Of a DNA stretch of 64,000 nucleotides, positions 62,923 through 64,000 are shown piece by piece; within the stretch, counting starts at the first letter, position 1; each line of letters begins with the position of its first letter. The stretch is from Pantoea sp. Mb-10 (GTDB taxonomy: Bacteria; Pseudomonadota; Gammaproteobacteria; Enterobacterales; Enterobacteriaceae): assembly GCF_021272205.1 (NCBI RefSeq), contig NZ_JAJSDX010000003.1, positions 496,001 through 560,000 on the forward strand. Reading direction: 5' to 3'. Below the pieces are notes generated by a model that saw nothing but the letters and a program-made list of their open reading frames with translations, was not told the origin of the DNA and did no database searches. The translations under genes and the position numbers were made by a program.

Positions 62923-63189
62923 ATGAAAATCAAAACAACTCTCGCAGCCGCAAGCCTTCTTTCACTGTTTGCCTTCGGTGCCTCTGCGGCACAGCTGGTC
63001 ACTAACGAACAGGCGCAAACTCTGCAACCTACTGGCAGCATCATTACCATCAGCGGTTCCGGCGGCGCACCGATTGATTACCGCGCCCAGCTGTCACAAA
63101 AAGCTGACGCGCAGGGTGCCAGCGCCTATCGCGTGGTGGAAGCGAACACCGGTGACAGCTACCACGTCACTGCAGAACTGTATAAGTAA
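62923..63189 (+). CDS. DUF1471 periplasmic protein, copy 3
   Basis: An 88-residue precursor starting MKIKTTLAAASLLSLF at ATG 62923 behind GGAG; an upstream in-frame start at 62896 adds unrelated residues. It resembles copy 1 closely (signal peptide and the SAYRVVEANTGDSYH block), pointing to a recent tandem duplication. Followed by two terminators. Confidence 0.9.
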   Translation: MKIKTTLAAASLLSLFAFGASAAQLVTNEQAQTLQPTGSIITISGSGGAPIDYRAQLSQKADAQGASAYRVVEANTGDSYHVTAELYK

Positions 63190-63216
63190 TTCCTCGTCAC
63201 CCCTGACGAACCCTTT

Positions 63217-63241
63217 GGCCCCGCCTGGCGGGGCCCTTTTT
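63217..63241 (+). terminator. terminator after DUF1471 copy 3
   Basis: GGCCCCGC-CTG-GCGGGGCC followed by CTTTTT: stem of eight GC pairs. Confidence 0.85.
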
Positions 63242-63257
63242 AGGGCTGATACAAATG

Positions 63258-63289
63258 AAAAAAGGAGCGGCTTATCCCGCTCCTTTTTT
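63258..63289. terminator. second, bidirectional terminator before the aldehyde dehydrogenase
   Basis: AAAAAAGGAGCGG-CTTATC-CCGCTCCTTTTTT: 13-bp symmetrical stem with A- and T-runs, 75 bases beyond the dehydrogenase stop on the minus strand. Confidence 0.9.
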
Positions 63290-63363
63290 ACTGCGCGACT
63301 TTTACTGCACGGAAGAAGCGCAAGCGTATTCCACCGTGCACGGCGCTTGGTTTCCGCGTTCGC

Positions 63364-64000
63364 TTAGCCCAGCCCACCGATGTGTAACGCTTTTACCTCC
63401 ATATACTCTTCCATGCCCAGTACCGATCCCTCGCGGCCTAAGCCCGATGCCTTGATCCCCCCAAACGGCGCGACCTCTGTGGACACCGCACACTCGTTGA
63501 TGCCGATCATACCCGCCTCCAGCGCCGCCGAGACGCGGAACACGCGCGCCAGGTCTTGGGTATAAAAGTAAGCGGCAAGGCCATATTCCGTGGCATTGGC
63601 GCGCTCAATCACCTCCGCTTCGCTATCAAAGCGGAAACAGGCTGCAACGGGACCAAAAGTTTCATCCTGCGCCAGCTTCATATTTTCATTGGCATCGCGG
63701 ATGACCGTCGGCTGCCAGAAGTTACCGCCCAGCGCGTGACGCTCACCGCCGGTTAAGATCTTGCCGCCTTTGCTGACGGCATCCTGCACATGCTCTTCCA
63801 CTTTTTCTAGCGCGGAAGGTTCGATCAGCGGCCCCACGACAACGCCCTCTTCCATCCCGTTGCCAACTTTGAGCTTGCTGACCGCCTCCGCCAGCTGATC
63901 AACAAAACGATCGTAGAGTGAACTGTGGATAAAGAAGCGGTTGACGCTCACGCACACCTGCCCGGCATTGCGGAACTTATTGGCAACGGCGCCCTGCACC
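63364..64000 (-). CDS. NAD(P)-dependent aldehyde dehydrogenase, GabD (succinate-semialdehyde) family, C-terminal part
   Basis: The last 212 residues of an aldehyde dehydrogenase entering from the right edge. The catalytic cysteine lies in KFRNAGQVCVSVNRF, close to the GabD motif. The second half shows DETFGPVAACFRF (the cofactor glutamate and phenylalanine) and the C-terminal GGIKASGLGREGSVLGMEEYMEVK, in part. Family resemblance is to succinate-semialdehyde dehydrogenases; the exact substrate cannot be fixed without the N-terminal half. It converges on the DUF1471 array. Confidence 0.85.
   Translation of the reverse strand, partial: VQGAVANKFRNAGQVCVSVNRFFIHSSLYDRFVDQLAEAVSKLKVGNGMEEGVVVGPLIEPSALEKVEEHVQDAVSKGGKILTGGERHALGGNFWQPTVIRDANENMKLAQDETFGPVAACFRFDSEAEVIERANATEYGLAAYFYTQDLARVFRVSAALEAGMIGINECAVSTEVAPFGGIKASGLGREGSVLGMEEYMEVKALHIGGLG

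Overview
The window is chromosomal DNA of a motile, GC-rich member of the Enterobacterales. Most of it follows the gene order of the E. coli 94-96 min region: cybC-pmbA-darP-mpl-fbp, ppa, ytfP-tamB-tamA, paeA(ytfL)-ytfK-ytfJ-cysQ-cpdB, fklB-opgA-rplI-rpsR-priB-rpsF, yjfP-bsmA-aidB-rlmB-rnr-nsrR-purA-yjeT-hflC-hflK-hflX-hfq-miaA-mutL-amiB-tsaE-nnr, queG-datA-glyVXY-orn-rsgA-psd-mscM. After mscM it jumps to the mdh-argR-yhcN neighbourhood, which lies near 73 min in E. coli. The accessory content (several MCPs, a tandem DUF1471 array, a two-LysM AmiB, loss of msrA and the ula genes) suggests an Erwiniaceae-type genome such as Pantoea, Erwinia or Mixta. That placement is inference. I saw no insertion sequence, phage gene or CRISPR array.

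Positions 1-6160 hold the most novel part. It is a leftward operon, tightly packed except for a 117-base gap between the DUF4312 and DUF4311 genes, encoding a small PRD protein, a glycine-rich SFCGS protein, DUF4312, two membrane proteins (DUF4311 and DUF4310), a deacetylase-like metallohydrolase, a DgaE-type PLP ammonia-lyase, a DgaF-type KDGP aldolase and, at the window edge, a BglG/MtlR-type regulator. A good sigma-54 promoter match lies upstream at 6144-6160. The enzymes point to degradation of an amino-sugar acid through 2-keto-3-deoxy-6-phosphogluconate. The usual mannose-type PTS (DgaABCD) is missing from the operon, so the PRD/SFCGS/DUF4312/4311/4310 set is the candidate uptake or sensing machinery and has no described mechanism that I know of.

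Positions 6275-29625 are mostly housekeeping genes. A small inserted islet at 11459-14127 carries an MCP with a near-perfect FliA promoter, an LprI-like secreted protein and a DUF441 membrane protein. It sits where E. coli has ytfQRT-yjfF. The tamA-paeA gap has no msrA but has a long, potentially structured paeA leader. Positions 29999-35088 carry a small secreted protein in the yjfY position, yjfP, a second FliA-type MCP gene, bsmA and aidB.

Positions 35221-52828 hold the rnr-nsrR-purA segment and the large leftward nnr-tsaE-amiB-mutL-miaA-hfq-hflXKC series, with queG divergent. The gap at 52829-53255 carries four DnaA-box matches and an exact IHF consensus in the position of E. coli datA, next to three identical tRNA-Gly(GCC) genes. 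Then come orn, rsgA, psd and mscM. At the right end, mdh and argR diverge (argR with paired ARG boxes over its promoter), followed by three tandem DUF1471 genes with a CRP-like site and the 3' part of a GabD-family aldehyde dehydrogenase running off the window.
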